This document shows positions 43,527 to 52,031 of a stretch of DNA of 64,000 nucleotides, in pieces. The notes under the pieces are model-generated. The model searched no databases. It was not told the origin of the DNA and saw nothing but the letters and a program-made list of their open reading frames with translations. Location: the NCBI GenBank assembly GCA_963804375.1, contig CAWDQE010000014.1, positions 2,232,001 to 2,296,000 of the forward strand. Direction: 5' to 3'. Origin of the DNA: JANXQG01 sp963804375 (lineage in GTDB: Bacteria > Planctomycetota > Planctomycetia > Pirellulales > Thermoguttaceae). The translations under genes were made by a program, and so were the position numbers. The stretch's first letter is position 1. Every line of letters begins with the position of its first letter.

Positions 43527-45860
43527 ATGAACTTGAAACGACTGCTCGCCGCCCTTTTGGCGGTGACCGTGATCGGCGTGGCCGTTGTGGCTGGGTGGCA
43601 GGCGTCGCGGCGCGCGCCGACACTGGCGTCTGAAGGTGAAGCGGCGATCACGGTCGACTACCCCGAGGAGGGATCGATTTTCCCGCCGGAGATCGTGCCG
43701 CCGACGTTCCTCTGGCACGACGGCAGCGCGGCCGCCGCCAGTTGGCGGGTCGACGTGGAGTTCTCAGACGGCTCGCCCGCCCTGCACTTGCCTGTGCGCG
43801 GCGAACCGCCCTCGGTGGGCGAAATCGACCCGCGCTGTATCGCGGAGACCAATAAGTTGCCGGCGCTCACGCCCGAGCAGGCATCGGCACGGAGTTGGAC
43901 CCCCGACAGCAAGACATGGGAGAACATCAAGAAACACTCCGTGGCCGGGCCGGCAACGGCCACCTTCACCGGGCTCTCCGCCGCCGAGCCGGCGCAAGGC
44001 GTTTCGCGCGGGCGGGTCGCCTTTCGAACCTCCCGCGACCCCGTGGGCGCGCCGATCTTCTATCGCGACGTGCCGCTGATGCCCGCCAAACTGGAAAAAG
44101 GCGTGATCCAACCGATCGCCAAGAATGCGCAACCATTGATCGGCTGGCGGCTGCGCGATGTGGCCCAGCCTCGCAGCCGGCTGCTGTTGGAGAATCTGGC
44201 CACCTGTGCCAACTGCCACTCCTTCTCCCGCGACGGCAAGACCCTGGCCATGGACCTGGACGGCCCCTTGAACGACAAGGGGGCCTACGTGATCGCCCCC
44301 ATCCAGCCGCAAATGTCGATCCGCGACGAGCACGTAATGACCTGGACCTCGTACCCGGACAAGCCTCCGGGTCACAAGACGACCGGTTTCATGTCGCAGG
44401 TTTCGCCTGACGGCCGCTTTGTCGTGAGCACGCTGAACGAAGCCCTCTACGTGGTCAACTTCACCGATTACCGCTTTCTCCAGGTGTTCTATCCCACGCG
44501 TGGAATCATCGCCTACTACGACCGGCAGACCCGCCGCATCAAGGCCCTGCCCGGCGCCGACGACCCCCGCTACGTACAGACCGGCCCCGTGTGGACTCCC
44601 GACGGCAAGGACTTGATTTTCATGCGGGCGGAGGCCAAGGATCCTTATCCCAAGGACCGCCCGTTGGCCACCTACGCCGGCGATCCCAATGAGGTGCCGA
44701 TGCAGTACGACCTGTACCGAATGCCGTTTGACGGTGGTCGGGGCGGCCGCCCGGAGCCGATCCCCGGTGCGGCCGGCAACGGCCACAGCAACACCTTTCC
44801 CAAGGTTTCGCCCGACGGCCGCTGGATCGTCTTCGTGCAGTGCAAGAACGGCCTGTTGATGCGGCCCGACGGCGAGCTGTACATCATGCCGATCGAGGGC
44901 GGCACGCCGCGGCGGATGCGGTGCAACACCACGCGGATGAATTCCTGGCACAGCTTCTCGCCCAACGGCCGCTGGATGGTCTTTTCCTCGAAGAGCCGCT
45001 CGCCGTACACGCAGATGTTCTTGACGCACCTGGACGAAGAGGGCCGCGACAGCCCGGCGATCTTGATCCCCAATGCCACAGCGGCCAATCGCGCCGTGAA
45101 CATCCCCGAGTTCGCCAACATCCCGCCGGACGGATTGCTGAAGATCGACGTGCCGGCGGCCGAGATGTACCGCCTGCTGGACCTCGGCAAGGAACTGGCG
45201 GAGAAAGGCGACAACGAGGCGGCCATCGACGCCTTCCGCAAGGCGCTCGCCATCGATCCGCACTACGACAAGGCACACTATGAACTCGGCGTGGTCCTGG
45301 CCAGGCGCGGGCGGTCGGACGAGGCCGTCGAACACTACCAGGAGGTCCTGAAAACCCAGCCCCACGACGCGGCGAGCCACAACAACCTTGCGGCACTTCT
45401 TATCGCCCGGGGCCAGATCGACGAGGCGATTGCCCATTACCGCGCGGCGCTGGAAACCGAACCCGCCCATGCGGGATACCAGGGGAACCTGGCCGCCGCC
45501 CTGGAGATGCGGGGGCAGCGCGAAGAGGCGATGCCGCATTACCGCAAGGCCGTGGAGTTGGGCGGCGGGGCATTGGCCCACTACAATCTGGGCCGCGCCC
45601 TGGCCCACCAGGGACAGTTCGAACAGGCCGTCGCCGAGTATCGAGCAGCACTGGCCGGCAAGCCGGATTGGGCGGAGGCCGAGAACAACCTGGGCAATGC
45701 CTTGTTTTCCCTGCGGCGGTTTGCCGAGGCCGTCAAACACTTCGAGCGCGCCGTGCAATTGAAGCCCGACTATCCCCTGGCCCGCAGCAACCTCGAGCAG
45801 GCCCGCGCCGCAGCCGCTTCCGACAGACTCGTTCCGTCACAGCCGCAAGAACCGAAATGA
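43527..45860 (+). CDS. Secreted haem c, WD40-like (PD40/TolB) and TPR protein
   Basis: MNLKRLLAALLAVTVIGVAV is a signal or anchor helix. The N-terminal beta domain (residues 40-210) carries YPEEGSIFPPEIVPPTFLWH. Then ATCANCHSFSRDGKTLAMD has a haem c motif C-x-x-C-H at residues 227-231. A propeller follows with PD40-like blades SQVSPDGRFVVSTLNEALYV, GPVWTPDGKDLIFMRAEAKD, KVSPDGRWIVFVQCKNGLLM and SWHSFSPNGRWMVFSSKSRS. From about residue 560 at least six TPR repeats follow (GDNEAAIDAFRKALAIDPHY, GRSDEAVEHYQEVLKTQPHD). It is probably periplasmic or surface-exposed. Fusion of a mono-haem site with a propeller and TPR is a planctomycete habit; role unknown. Length 777. Confidence 0.85.
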   Translation: MNLKRLLAALLAVTVIGVAVVAGWQASRRAPTLASEGEAAITVDYPEEGSIFPPEIVPPTFLWHDGSAAAASWRVDVEFSDGSPALHLPVRGEPPSVGEIDPRCIAETNKLPALTPEQASARSWTPDSKTWENIKKHSVAGPATATFTGLSAAEPAQGVSRGRVAFRTSRDPVGAPIFYRDVPLMPAKLEKGVIQPIAKNAQPLIGWRLRDVAQPRSRLLLENLATCANCHSFSRDGKTLAMDLDGPLNDKGAYVIAPIQPQMSIRDEHVMTWTSYPDKPPGHKTTGFMSQVSPDGRFVVSTLNEALYVVNFTDYRFLQVFYPTRGIIAYYDRQTRRIKALPGADDPRYVQTGPVWTPDGKDLIFMRAEAKDPYPKDRPLATYAGDPNEVPMQYDLYRMPFDGGRGGRPEPIPGAAGNGHSNTFPKVSPDGRWIVFVQCKNGLLMRPDGELYIMPIEGGTPRRMRCNTTRMNSWHSFSPNGRWMVFSSKSRSPYTQMFLTHLDEEGRDSPAILIPNATAANRAVNIPEFANIPPDGLLKIDVPAAEMYRLLDLGKELAEKGDNEAAIDAFRKALAIDPHYDKAHYELGVVLARRGRSDEAVEHYQEVLKTQPHDAASHNNLAALLIARGQIDEAIAHYRAALETEPAHAGYQGNLAAALEMRGQREEAMPHYRKAVELGGGALAHYNLGRALAHQGQFEQAVAEYRAALAGKPDWAEAENNLGNALFSLRRFAEAVKHFERAVQLKPDYPLARSNLEQARAAAASDRLVPSQPQEPK

Positions 45861-46016
45861 ATAGCGAGAACTGAGGACTTTCACCAAGCCGAGGTGCTTC
45901 GGGGTCACCACACCCTCTGCACGCCATACGCATCCAACGCCTGGTCGGCGCTGATGATGGCAATGTTTTCGACTTTCGCCTGCACCACGAGTAGTCGGCA
46001 GTAACTTCATCCCATG

Positions 46017-46099
46017 TATTCCTCTGAAAGCCCCGTTGCAACGAGCTATGTTAATCGGAATGGGCTGCCGCCATATATGAAATCGGAAATTCGAAAAAC
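46017..46099 (+). promoter_or_regulatory. Shared upstream element, copy 2
   Basis: ATTCCTCTGAAAGCCCC, then GTTGCAACGAGCTATGTTAA, then AATGGGCTGCCGCCATATATG, and AAATTCGAAAAAC. It matches copy 1 at about three quarters of positions, and ends right at the ATG at 46100. The rest of 45861-46016 shows no gene. Confidence 0.6.
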
Positions 46100-48439
46100 A
46101 TGATCATATACGCTTCATCGATTCTGCTTGCCCTTGCCCTCGCTTCCCCTGCCCAGGAGAACCTCCTAGTCAATGGTGATTTCGAACAAGGACTGGCCGG
46201 ATGGAGCGACCTTTGGACGCGCACGCCTGGCGGAAAGATCTCCCTGGACCCTCAGCAACGACATGGCGGTGCCCAGGCGGCGCGGATCGAATACACCGGC
46301 AGCGAAGACTGGAGCCTTGTCCAGCAGCGGTCGCTGGAGGTCAAGCCGGGACAGATCTACGCGCTCGGCGGCTGGGTCCGGGTCACGGGCCAAGGCGACA
46401 CGACGCTCTGCGTGACCCTGCGCGACGCGAGCGAAAAGGTGACCGACTGGGTGTTTGCCGGGCAGACGACCGGCGCCACGGAAGGCTGGCGACTGTTGCG
46501 GTCTCGGTTCGTCGTGCCGCCCGGCAGCAAGACCGTGCAGGCGCGCCTGATCGGTCGCGGCCCAGCGACCGTCTGGTTCGACGATGCCCGCCTCGTGCTG
46601 CAAGGCAGCGTGGACGAGATGCGCCGCAAGGATCTGCCCGCCACGCTCCGCGCCGATAACCGCTTGCTGGATGTCGTGCTGCGAACTGCCGACGGCAGCC
46701 TGAGCGTCACCGATCGCCGCTCCGGGCGGTGTTGGACCGAGTGGCCCCGCAACCCCATCGTCGCGCTCGACGCCCAGGCCGTCGCGTCCGGTTTCCATCT
46801 GACCATGCTGGACCCGGCCACGATGCTCCGGCTGCAGGCCACGGTTCGCCTGGAACCCGAGCGGCCCGAGGTTGTCGTGGAGTTGGCCGCCAAGGGCGAA
46901 ATGCCCAGCCCGATAGTTTTCCCGCAACCTCTGGCGACCAATCGAGAGACCTCTCTCATCCTACCGTTGAACGAGGGAATCAGCTACCCGGCTGCCGACC
47001 CCACGATCGAGCCGGCCTACGATTACCTCTACGGCGGCCACGGTCTGTGCATGGCCTGGTACGGACAGACCGACGGCCGGCGGGGAGTGATGACCATCGT
47101 GGAAACGCCGGACGACGCGGGCGTGCGGATGATCCGCCGCGAGGGCCTGCTCTCGCTGTCGCCCGAATGGGAACCGCAAAAGGGACAGTTCGGTTATGCG
47201 CGGCGGCTGCGCTGGGTGTTCTTCGACGAGGGCGGCTACGTGGCCATGTGCAAGCGCTACCGGCAGCATGCCCAGGAGACGGGGTTGTTCAAGACGCTTG
47301 CCGAGAAACGGCGGGAAAACCCCAACGTGGATCTGCTGGTGGGGGCCGTCAACGTGTGGTGCTGGGAGAAGGATGCGGTGCGCGTCTGCCGCGAGTTGCA
47401 GGCCGCCGGCATCCGCCGCATCTTGTGGAGCAGTGCCGCCGACCCCGACATACTCCGCCGCCTCAACGCCATGGGCGTGCTCACCAGCCGCTACGACATC
47501 TATCAGGACGTGATGGACCCCGCCAACTTCCCCAAGCTGCGTTGGATCCACCCCGACTGGACGACGGGCGGTTGGCCCAAGGACCTCATGCTCGACGCAG
47601 GCGGGCAATGGCTGCGGGGCTGGGAGGTGGAAGGCAAGGACGGCTCTCGCTATCCGTGCGGGGTGTTGTGCGATCGCCGGGCCCCGGAGTACGCCCGGCG
47701 ACGGATCCCCGACGACCTGAAAACGCATCCCTATCGCTGCCGCTTCATCGACACCACGACCGCTGCGCCCTGGCGGGAGTGCTACCATGCGGACCACCCC
47801 CTCACCCGCACCGAGAGCCGCTCCTGGAAAATGGAACTGCTGAAGTATGTCAGCGCGGACTGCCGCCTGGTGACCGGCAGCGAGACGGGGCACGAGGCGG
47901 CCGTGCCCTATGTGCATTACTTCGAGGGCATGCTCAGCCTGGGGCCCTACCGCGTGCCGGACGCCGGACGCGACATGCAGCGGGTCTGGGATGAAGTCCC
48001 GCCGCAACTGGCGAAGTTCCAGACGGGCCACTTCTACCGGCTGCCGCTTTGGGAACTGGTGTACCACGACTGCGTGGTGGCCCAGTGGTACTGGGGCGAC
48101 TACAACAACAAGCTGCCCAAGCTCTGGGACCGCCGCGACCTGTTCAACGCCCTCTACGGCACGCCGCCGATGTTCATGTTCAACCGCAAACTATGGCAGG
48201 AGCGGCAGGAGCGATTCGTCCGCAGCTATCGGCTTGCCGCGCCTTTGGCCCGCGCTACGGGCTACGCGGAAATGATCTCCCATCGCTGGCTGACGGCCGA
48301 CCACGCCGCGCAAGAGACGCGGTTCGCAGGCGGCGTGACCGTGACCGTGAATTTTGGCGACCGGCCGTACCGGCTGAGCGACGCCGTGGAGTTGCCGCCC
48401 CTGGGATGCCGGGTGAATGGGCTCAACGATGAGAAGTAA
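46100..48439 (+). CDS. Secreted glycosidase-like protein: CBM-type jelly roll plus TIM-barrel-like domain
   Basis: MIIYASSILLALALASPAQ is a signal peptide. Residues 20-175 are a carbohydrate-binding jelly roll (NLLVNGDFEQGLAGWSD, QIYALGGWVRVTGQGD, PATVWFDDARLVL). A beta-sandwich follows (ATLRADNRLLDVVLRTADGS, VVVELAAKGEMPSPIVFP). From about residue 390 a barrel-like part appears: VRVCRELQAAGIRRILWSSA, DPDILRRLNAMGVLTSRYDI, YRCRFIDTTTAAPWRECYHA, LTRTESRSWKMELLKYVSAD and LVTGSETGHEAAVPYVHYFE, ending in an all-beta domain (GGVTVTVNFGDRPYRLSDAV). This order resembles GH101-like and DUF5696-type glycosidase-like proteins. Acidic residues in the barrel could be catalytic, but I cannot assign them. 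Length 779 residues. Confidence 0.72.
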   Translation: MIIYASSILLALALASPAQENLLVNGDFEQGLAGWSDLWTRTPGGKISLDPQQRHGGAQAARIEYTGSEDWSLVQQRSLEVKPGQIYALGGWVRVTGQGDTTLCVTLRDASEKVTDWVFAGQTTGATEGWRLLRSRFVVPPGSKTVQARLIGRGPATVWFDDARLVLQGSVDEMRRKDLPATLRADNRLLDVVLRTADGSLSVTDRRSGRCWTEWPRNPIVALDAQAVASGFHLTMLDPATMLRLQATVRLEPERPEVVVELAAKGEMPSPIVFPQPLATNRETSLILPLNEGISYPAADPTIEPAYDYLYGGHGLCMAWYGQTDGRRGVMTIVETPDDAGVRMIRREGLLSLSPEWEPQKGQFGYARRLRWVFFDEGGYVAMCKRYRQHAQETGLFKTLAEKRRENPNVDLLVGAVNVWCWEKDAVRVCRELQAAGIRRILWSSAADPDILRRLNAMGVLTSRYDIYQDVMDPANFPKLRWIHPDWTTGGWPKDLMLDAGGQWLRGWEVEGKDGSRYPCGVLCDRRAPEYARRRIPDDLKTHPYRCRFIDTTTAAPWRECYHADHPLTRTESRSWKMELLKYVSADCRLVTGSETGHEAAVPYVHYFEGMLSLGPYRVPDAGRDMQRVWDEVPPQLAKFQTGHFYRLPLWELVYHDCVVAQWYWGDYNNKLPKLWDRRDLFNALYGTPPMFMFNRKLWQERQERFVRSYRLAAPLARATGYAEMISHRWLTADHAAQETRFAGGVTVTVNFGDRPYRLSDAVELPPLGCRVNGLNDEK

Positions 48440-48539
48440 TATAGGTAATCCAGATTCCTTCGCACCCCTCGCACAGAGCTTAAGTACTGGCGGGGTCAAG
48501 AATTCATACTAGATTTTGCACGGTAGCCGGCATCTATCG

Positions 48540-48971
48540 CTACTTCGCTTTTGCATCCGCCAGCCGCTGCTGGATCCAGCCCTCCAGCTCGTCCCAATCA
48601 ACGGGAGGCAACTTCGTACGGTCCGGCCGCAAGTTGGCGGCATCCTTAATATAGACGTGGACAATCTCGCTGGAAGTGGCATCCGTGTTCCAGTGCAAGA
48701 GCACGCGGATGCAGCGACGCAGGGAACCGGGAACGTCCAATTCGTGATTGCAGAGCAACGCCACGTCATACCAGCCCAACTGCCGGGCGGCCAAGGCGGG
48801 GAACTCGGCGTCCAGATCGGGGGTGGTGGAAAAAAAAGCGCTGGCGACATCTTCCGCTTTGATCCCGTTCTGGCGGATCATCATGGCCAGAAGCTCGCGC
48901 GTGGCCCGCAGAATATCCTCCCGGGTGTTGGTATCGGCGGTGGTCGCCCCTCGAATTCCACGACACGGCAT
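48540..48971 (-). CDS. aroH: Chorismate mutase, AroH type
   Basis: The ATG at 48971 has AGAGGA seven bases upstream; this start gives MPCRGIRGATTADTNTREDI, matching the family start R-G-(x)-R-G-A-T-T. It goes on with LRATRELLAMMIRQNGIKAE, DVASAFFSTTPDLDAEFPAL, AARQLGWYDVALLCNHELDV and GSLRRCIRVLLHWNTDATS, the order of the trimeric AroH fold, where R, E and R residues hold chorismate. It turns chorismate to prephenate in Phe/Tyr synthesis. Length (143 residues) is slightly above the Bacillus enzyme because of a C-terminal helix (WDELEGWIQQRLADAKAK). No other aro gene is near. Confidence 0.93.
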   Translation of the reverse strand: MPCRGIRGATTADTNTREDILRATRELLAMMIRQNGIKAEDVASAFFSTTPDLDAEFPALAARQLGWYDVALLCNHELDVPGSLRRCIRVLLHWNTDATSSEIVHVYIKDAANLRPDRTKLPPVDWDELEGWIQQRLADAKAK

Positions 48972-49039
48972 CGTTGGTCCTCTTTTTGCAATCCCCATAT
49001 CGGTGGGTGATTCCCCTTTGTAAAACGGAGTTTATTCGG

Positions 49040-49357
49040 TTTTACGCGCCTGTTGTGGCCGGTCTCTGACCGATCCACGCTACCGACCGAAGGTCTCCCA
49101 GCGAATGGGGGAGACCTTCGGTCAGGCGTTTCGGCGGGGTCGGGAGACCCTCGCCGAACGGAAGCGGGGTCGGGAGACCCTCGCCGAACAGCCTCCTCCG
49201 TTTTACGCGCCTGTTGTGGCCGGTCTCTGACCGAGCCACACTACCGACCGAAGGTCTCCCAGCGAATGGGGGAGACCTTCGGTCAGGCGTTTCGGCGGGG
49301 TCGGGAGACCCTCGCCGAACGGAAGCGGGGTCGGGAGACCCTCGCCGAACAGCCTCC
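49040..49357. repeat. Two tandem copies of a 161-bp repeat with internal palindrome
   Basis: Unit 1 starts at 49040 and unit 2 at 49201, both with TTTTACGCGCCTGTTGTGGC; they differ at only a few positions. Each has GACCGAAGGTCTCCC / GGGGAGACCTTCGGTC as a hairpin and two copies of GCGGGGTCGGGAGACCCTCG. The same modules occur at 34855-35140. The stretch 48972-49603 holds this and no gene. Confidence 0.92.
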
Positions 49358-49603
49358 ACAGTATTTCTGTAGTGTACTTGCCTTGGGCAAGAAGTGCTAC
49401 GGGCCGCCCTTTTCTGGCCGCGCGGGCCTTTTCACGGTTGTGGAACCGGGGTTGGCCCGCTATACTTGCTGGTTTAAGCCCCAGCAACGACGCAGTTTAT
49501 CATCCGACAACCCATTCCAGCGGCCGCTTGAGGTGGAGGGGGTTTGGGAGGCGTGTCGGTTGTTGCAACCAGTCCTGGGCCGAAGGTGGCCTGTCCAGAT
49601 TCC

Positions 49604-50101
49604 ATGCGTTTCCTGTTGATCGACCGCATCGTTGACTTTCAACCCGGTGCCCGAATCACCGCCGTGAAATCGTTGACGATGGCCGAGGAGTACCTGACCG
49701 ACCATTTTCCCAATTTCCCCGTCATGCCGGGGGTGTTGATGTTGGAGGCCATGACTCAGGCAGCCGCCTGGCTGATCCGCTTGAGCGAAGATTTCGCCCA
49801 TTCCGTGATCTTGCTGAAGTACGCGGGGAATGTGAAGTATGGCCAGTTTGTCGAACCGGGCCAGTTGCTGACGGTGACCGCCGAGATCATTTCGCAGACT
49901 GCAACCGAGACCAAAGTCAAAGCCCAGGGTACGGTGGACGGCCGGACGACCGTCAGCGGCCGACTGGTGCTGGAACGCTATAACCTCGCAGACCGCAATC
50001 CTCTGGAGGCAACGGCCGACGAGTCGATCCTGCAGGAAATGCGAAGCCTGTTGACGATATTGTATCAGCCCGGCCCACCGGTGGTGCCGTTAACCGTTTG
50101 A
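49604..50101 (+). CDS. 3-hydroxyacyl-ACP dehydratase-like protein (FabZ/FabA hot-dog fold), first copy
   Basis: I chose the ATG at 49604 (MRFLLIDRIVDFQPGARITA), the normal FabZ beginning; the upstream frame is not family-like. HFPNFPVMPGVLMLEAMTQA contains the catalytic His and the P-G-V motif, and LKYAGNVKYGQFVEPGQLLT the second half of the fold. Downstream, VSGRLVLERYNL is normal, followed by a longer C-terminal tail of 40 residues. The Glu of the E-x-x-x-Q type pair (LEAMTQ) is in place. It would dehydrate 3-hydroxyacyl-ACP in fatty acid synthesis. It begins a run of five genes (to 53314), and its stop is 11 bases before the FabG start. Confidence 0.85.
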   Translation: MRFLLIDRIVDFQPGARITAVKSLTMAEEYLTDHFPNFPVMPGVLMLEAMTQAAAWLIRLSEDFAHSVILLKYAGNVKYGQFVEPGQLLTVTAEIISQTATETKVKAQGTVDGRTTVSGRLVLERYNLADRNPLEATADESILQEMRSLLTILYQPGPPVVPLTV

Positions 50102-50112
50102 AGAAGCAGGCC

Positions 50113-50865
50113 ATGCGACTTGAAGGCAAGACAGCGATCGTGACGGGCGGCAGCCGCGGCATTGGCCGGGCGTGCGTGGCCAGGCTGGCCGCCGAAGGGG
50201 CGACCGTGGCTTTTGTGTATAATTCCGCCAAGGAAGCAGCCGACACGCTGGCCTCCGAATTATCCGCCCAGGGCCGCCGGGTGCAGGCCCTGCAGGCCGA
50301 CGTCCGCGACGCCAAGCGGGCCCAGGAAATCGTCGACAGCCTCCTCGGCCAGTGGCAGCGGATCGACATCCTCGTCAACTCCGCCGGCATCACCAAGGAC
50401 GGCCTGACGGGCAGCATGACCGACGACCAGTGGCGAGACGTGATTGATACGAACCTTGCCGGCACGTTCAACTACTGCCGCGCGGTGACCCAGCCGATGT
50501 TGATGGCCCGCAGCGGCAGCATCGTGAACCTCTCCAGCACGGCAGCGGAGTTCGCTTCCCGAGGGCAGGTCAACTACGCGGCCAGTAAAGGCGGCATCAA
50601 CGGCCTCACGCGGGCCCTGGCCAAAGAGCTCGCCGCCCGCAAGGTCCGCGTGAATGCAGTGGCCCCCGGCATGATCGAGACCGATATGAGCCAGGTCGTG
50701 CGCGGCATCGCCGGCGACCAGATCAAGAATATGGTTCCCTTGAAGCGGATCGGAAAGCCCGAGGAAATCGCCGCCGTGGTGGCTTTCCTGGCCAGCGACG
50801 ATGCTTCCTACCTGACGGGCCAGGTGCTGCGGGTCGACGGCGGCCTGAGCCTGGGAGGTTATTGA
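50113..50865 (+). CDS. fabG: 3-oxoacyl-ACP reductase
   Basis: The start at 50113 (MRLEGKTAIVTGGSRGIGRA) is the normal FabG start; no strong ribosome site. The NADPH motif T-G-G-S-R-G-I-G, then RIDILVNSAGITKDGLTGSM (NAG-type), SGSIVNLSSTAAEFASRGQV and NYAASKGGINGLTRALAKEL with the Ser-Tyr-Lys triad. PGMIETDMSQVVRG and ASYLTGQVLRVDGGLSLGGY are the normal FabG end. Length 250 residues. It reduces 3-oxoacyl-ACP with NADPH. It forms part of the cluster with two FabZ-like proteins, ACP and FabF-like protein. Confidence 0.93.
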   Translation: MRLEGKTAIVTGGSRGIGRACVARLAAEGATVAFVYNSAKEAADTLASELSAQGRRVQALQADVRDAKRAQEIVDSLLGQWQRIDILVNSAGITKDGLTGSMTDDQWRDVIDTNLAGTFNYCRAVTQPMLMARSGSIVNLSSTAAEFASRGQVNYAASKGGINGLTRALAKELAARKVRVNAVAPGMIETDMSQVVRGIAGDQIKNMVPLKRIGKPEEIAAVVAFLASDDASYLTGQVLRVDGGLSLGGY

Positions 50866-50872
50866 CGTGCGC

Positions 50873-50949
50873 AGGGTGGGCCCAGTGCAACGAGTCCCAC
50901 CATGAAAGACGCCGGAGGATGGTGGGACTCGTTGCACTCGGCCCACCCT
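50873..50949. repeat. Inverted repeat between fabG and the acyl carrier gene
   Basis: AGGGTGGGCCCAGTGCAACG (from 50873) faces CGTTGCACTCGGCCCACCCT (to 50949), with a second part GAGTCCCACCAT / ATGGTGGGACTC. The loop is 15 bases. CCCACCCTACAGTA is then repeated twice up to 50972. It may terminate or be a parasitic palindrome. Confidence 0.88.
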
Positions 50950-51007
50950 ACAGTACCAGAGCCCACCCTACAGTAAGTTTTCCCGATACTTTTGGAGATT
51001 GTGCGAA

Positions 51008-51400
51008 ATGCCGACAAAGGACGAAGTGTACGCGAAGATCAAAGTCGCTCTGACCGACGCCTTGGGCGTGGATGAGGATGACATCAAGCCGGAAGCCACG
51101 CTGGTAGGCGACCTGGGGGCCGAGTCGATCGACTTCCTGGACATCGTCTTCCGCCTGGAAAAGGCCTTCGACATCAAGATTCCCCGCAACGAGCTCTTCC
51201 CGGAAGATGTGCTCACCGACCAGAAGTACGTGCAGGACGGCCGCGTCACCGACGTCGGCGTGGCGGAACTGCGCAAGCGGATGCCTTTTGCCAACCTGGA
51301 CGGCTTCGCCGCGAACCCGGTTGTACAGGACTTCGCCAACGTGCTGACGGTGGCCGATATGTGCCGTTTCGTGGAAAGCAAAGTCCAAGTCACAGGCTGA
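51008..51400 (+). CDS. Acyl carrier protein, extended form (130 aa)
   Basis: The ATG at 51008 begins MPTKDEVYAKIKVALTDALG, then VDEDDIKPEATLVGDLGAES with the phosphopantetheine Ser40 in D-L-G-A-E-S, and IDFLDIVFRLEKAFDIKIPR. A normal ACP ends about residue 80; here a further 50 residues follow (FPEDVLTDQKYVQDGRVTDV, then ELRKRMPFANLDGFAANPVV) and the last helix DMCRFVESKV closes it. The insertion sits between helices II/III and the C-terminus. It would carry the growing chain for the cluster; the insert may set partner specificity (inference). Four bases separate it from the second FabZ-like gene. Confidence 0.88.
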   Translation: MPTKDEVYAKIKVALTDALGVDEDDIKPEATLVGDLGAESIDFLDIVFRLEKAFDIKIPRNELFPEDVLTDQKYVQDGRVTDVGVAELRKRMPFANLDGFAANPVVQDFANVLTVADMCRFVESKVQVTG

Positions 51401-51404
51401 GCCG

Positions 51405-52031
51405 ATGCGCTGGTTCTGGATCGATCGATTCCTGGAATTCGAAAGCGGGCGGTACGCCAAGGCCATCAAGTGCGTCTCGTTGGCCGAGGACTACCTGCAC
51501 GACCACTTTCCGCAATTCCCCGTGTTTCCCAACTCACTGGTCATCGAAGGCTTGGCGCAGACCGGCGGGCTGCTGGTCTGCGACCATCACGAGTTCACCG
51601 AGAAGGTGATCCTGGCGAAGCTTCCCAAGGTGCAGTTCTTCTGCCACGCGCGGCCGGGCGACACGCTCACCTACATGGCCACGATCGAGTACCAGAACGC
51701 GGAAGGGGCCGCGATCAGCGCCACGAGCCACATCGGCGACCGCTTGCAGGCCCAGGCGGAGATCGTTTTCGCCTACTTGAACGCCCCTTGGCTGGGCACC
51801 TTCTTCTCGCCAGAGGCATTCCTCTCGATGATGCGCGTCTTCGGGGCCTATCGTGTCGGTCATGCGGCCGACGGCAGCCCGCTCACTCCGCCGGCGCGGT
51901 TGTGCACGCCCGCCGGCAATGGCAACGACCGGCAACCGCCATCGCCGTTCAACCCGGAGCCGGGGCACCCGCCTGCCGGGTACCCGCTTGCGGGTGACAG
52001 GTCGGCGACAGCGAAAGGAAAAAGACCATGA
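51405..52031 (+). CDS. 3-hydroxyacyl-ACP dehydratase-like protein, second copy, with repeat-derived tail
   Basis: MRWFWIDRFLEFESGRYAKA, then LAEDYLHDHFPQFPVFPNSL with the catalytic His, VIEGLAQTGGLLVCDHHEF, and KVQFFCHARPGDTLTYMATI. This is the FabZ-like hot-dog fold; the family P-G of FabZ reads P-N here, and the acidic residue is present (IEGLAQ). After about residue 165 the protein leaves the family: NGNDRQPPSPFNPEPGHPPA and GYPLAGDRSATAKG are encoded by the same GC-rich repeat seen at 40251 and 43258. Its stop overlaps the FabF-like start by four bases (ATGA), so translation is coupled. Length 208 residues. Confidence 0.82.
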   Translation: MRWFWIDRFLEFESGRYAKAIKCVSLAEDYLHDHFPQFPVFPNSLVIEGLAQTGGLLVCDHHEFTEKVILAKLPKVQFFCHARPGDTLTYMATIEYQNAEGAAISATSHIGDRLQAQAEIVFAYLNAPWLGTFFSPEAFLSMMRVFGAYRVGHAADGSPLTPPARLCTPAGNGNDRQPPSPFNPEPGHPPAGYPLAGDRSATAKGKRP

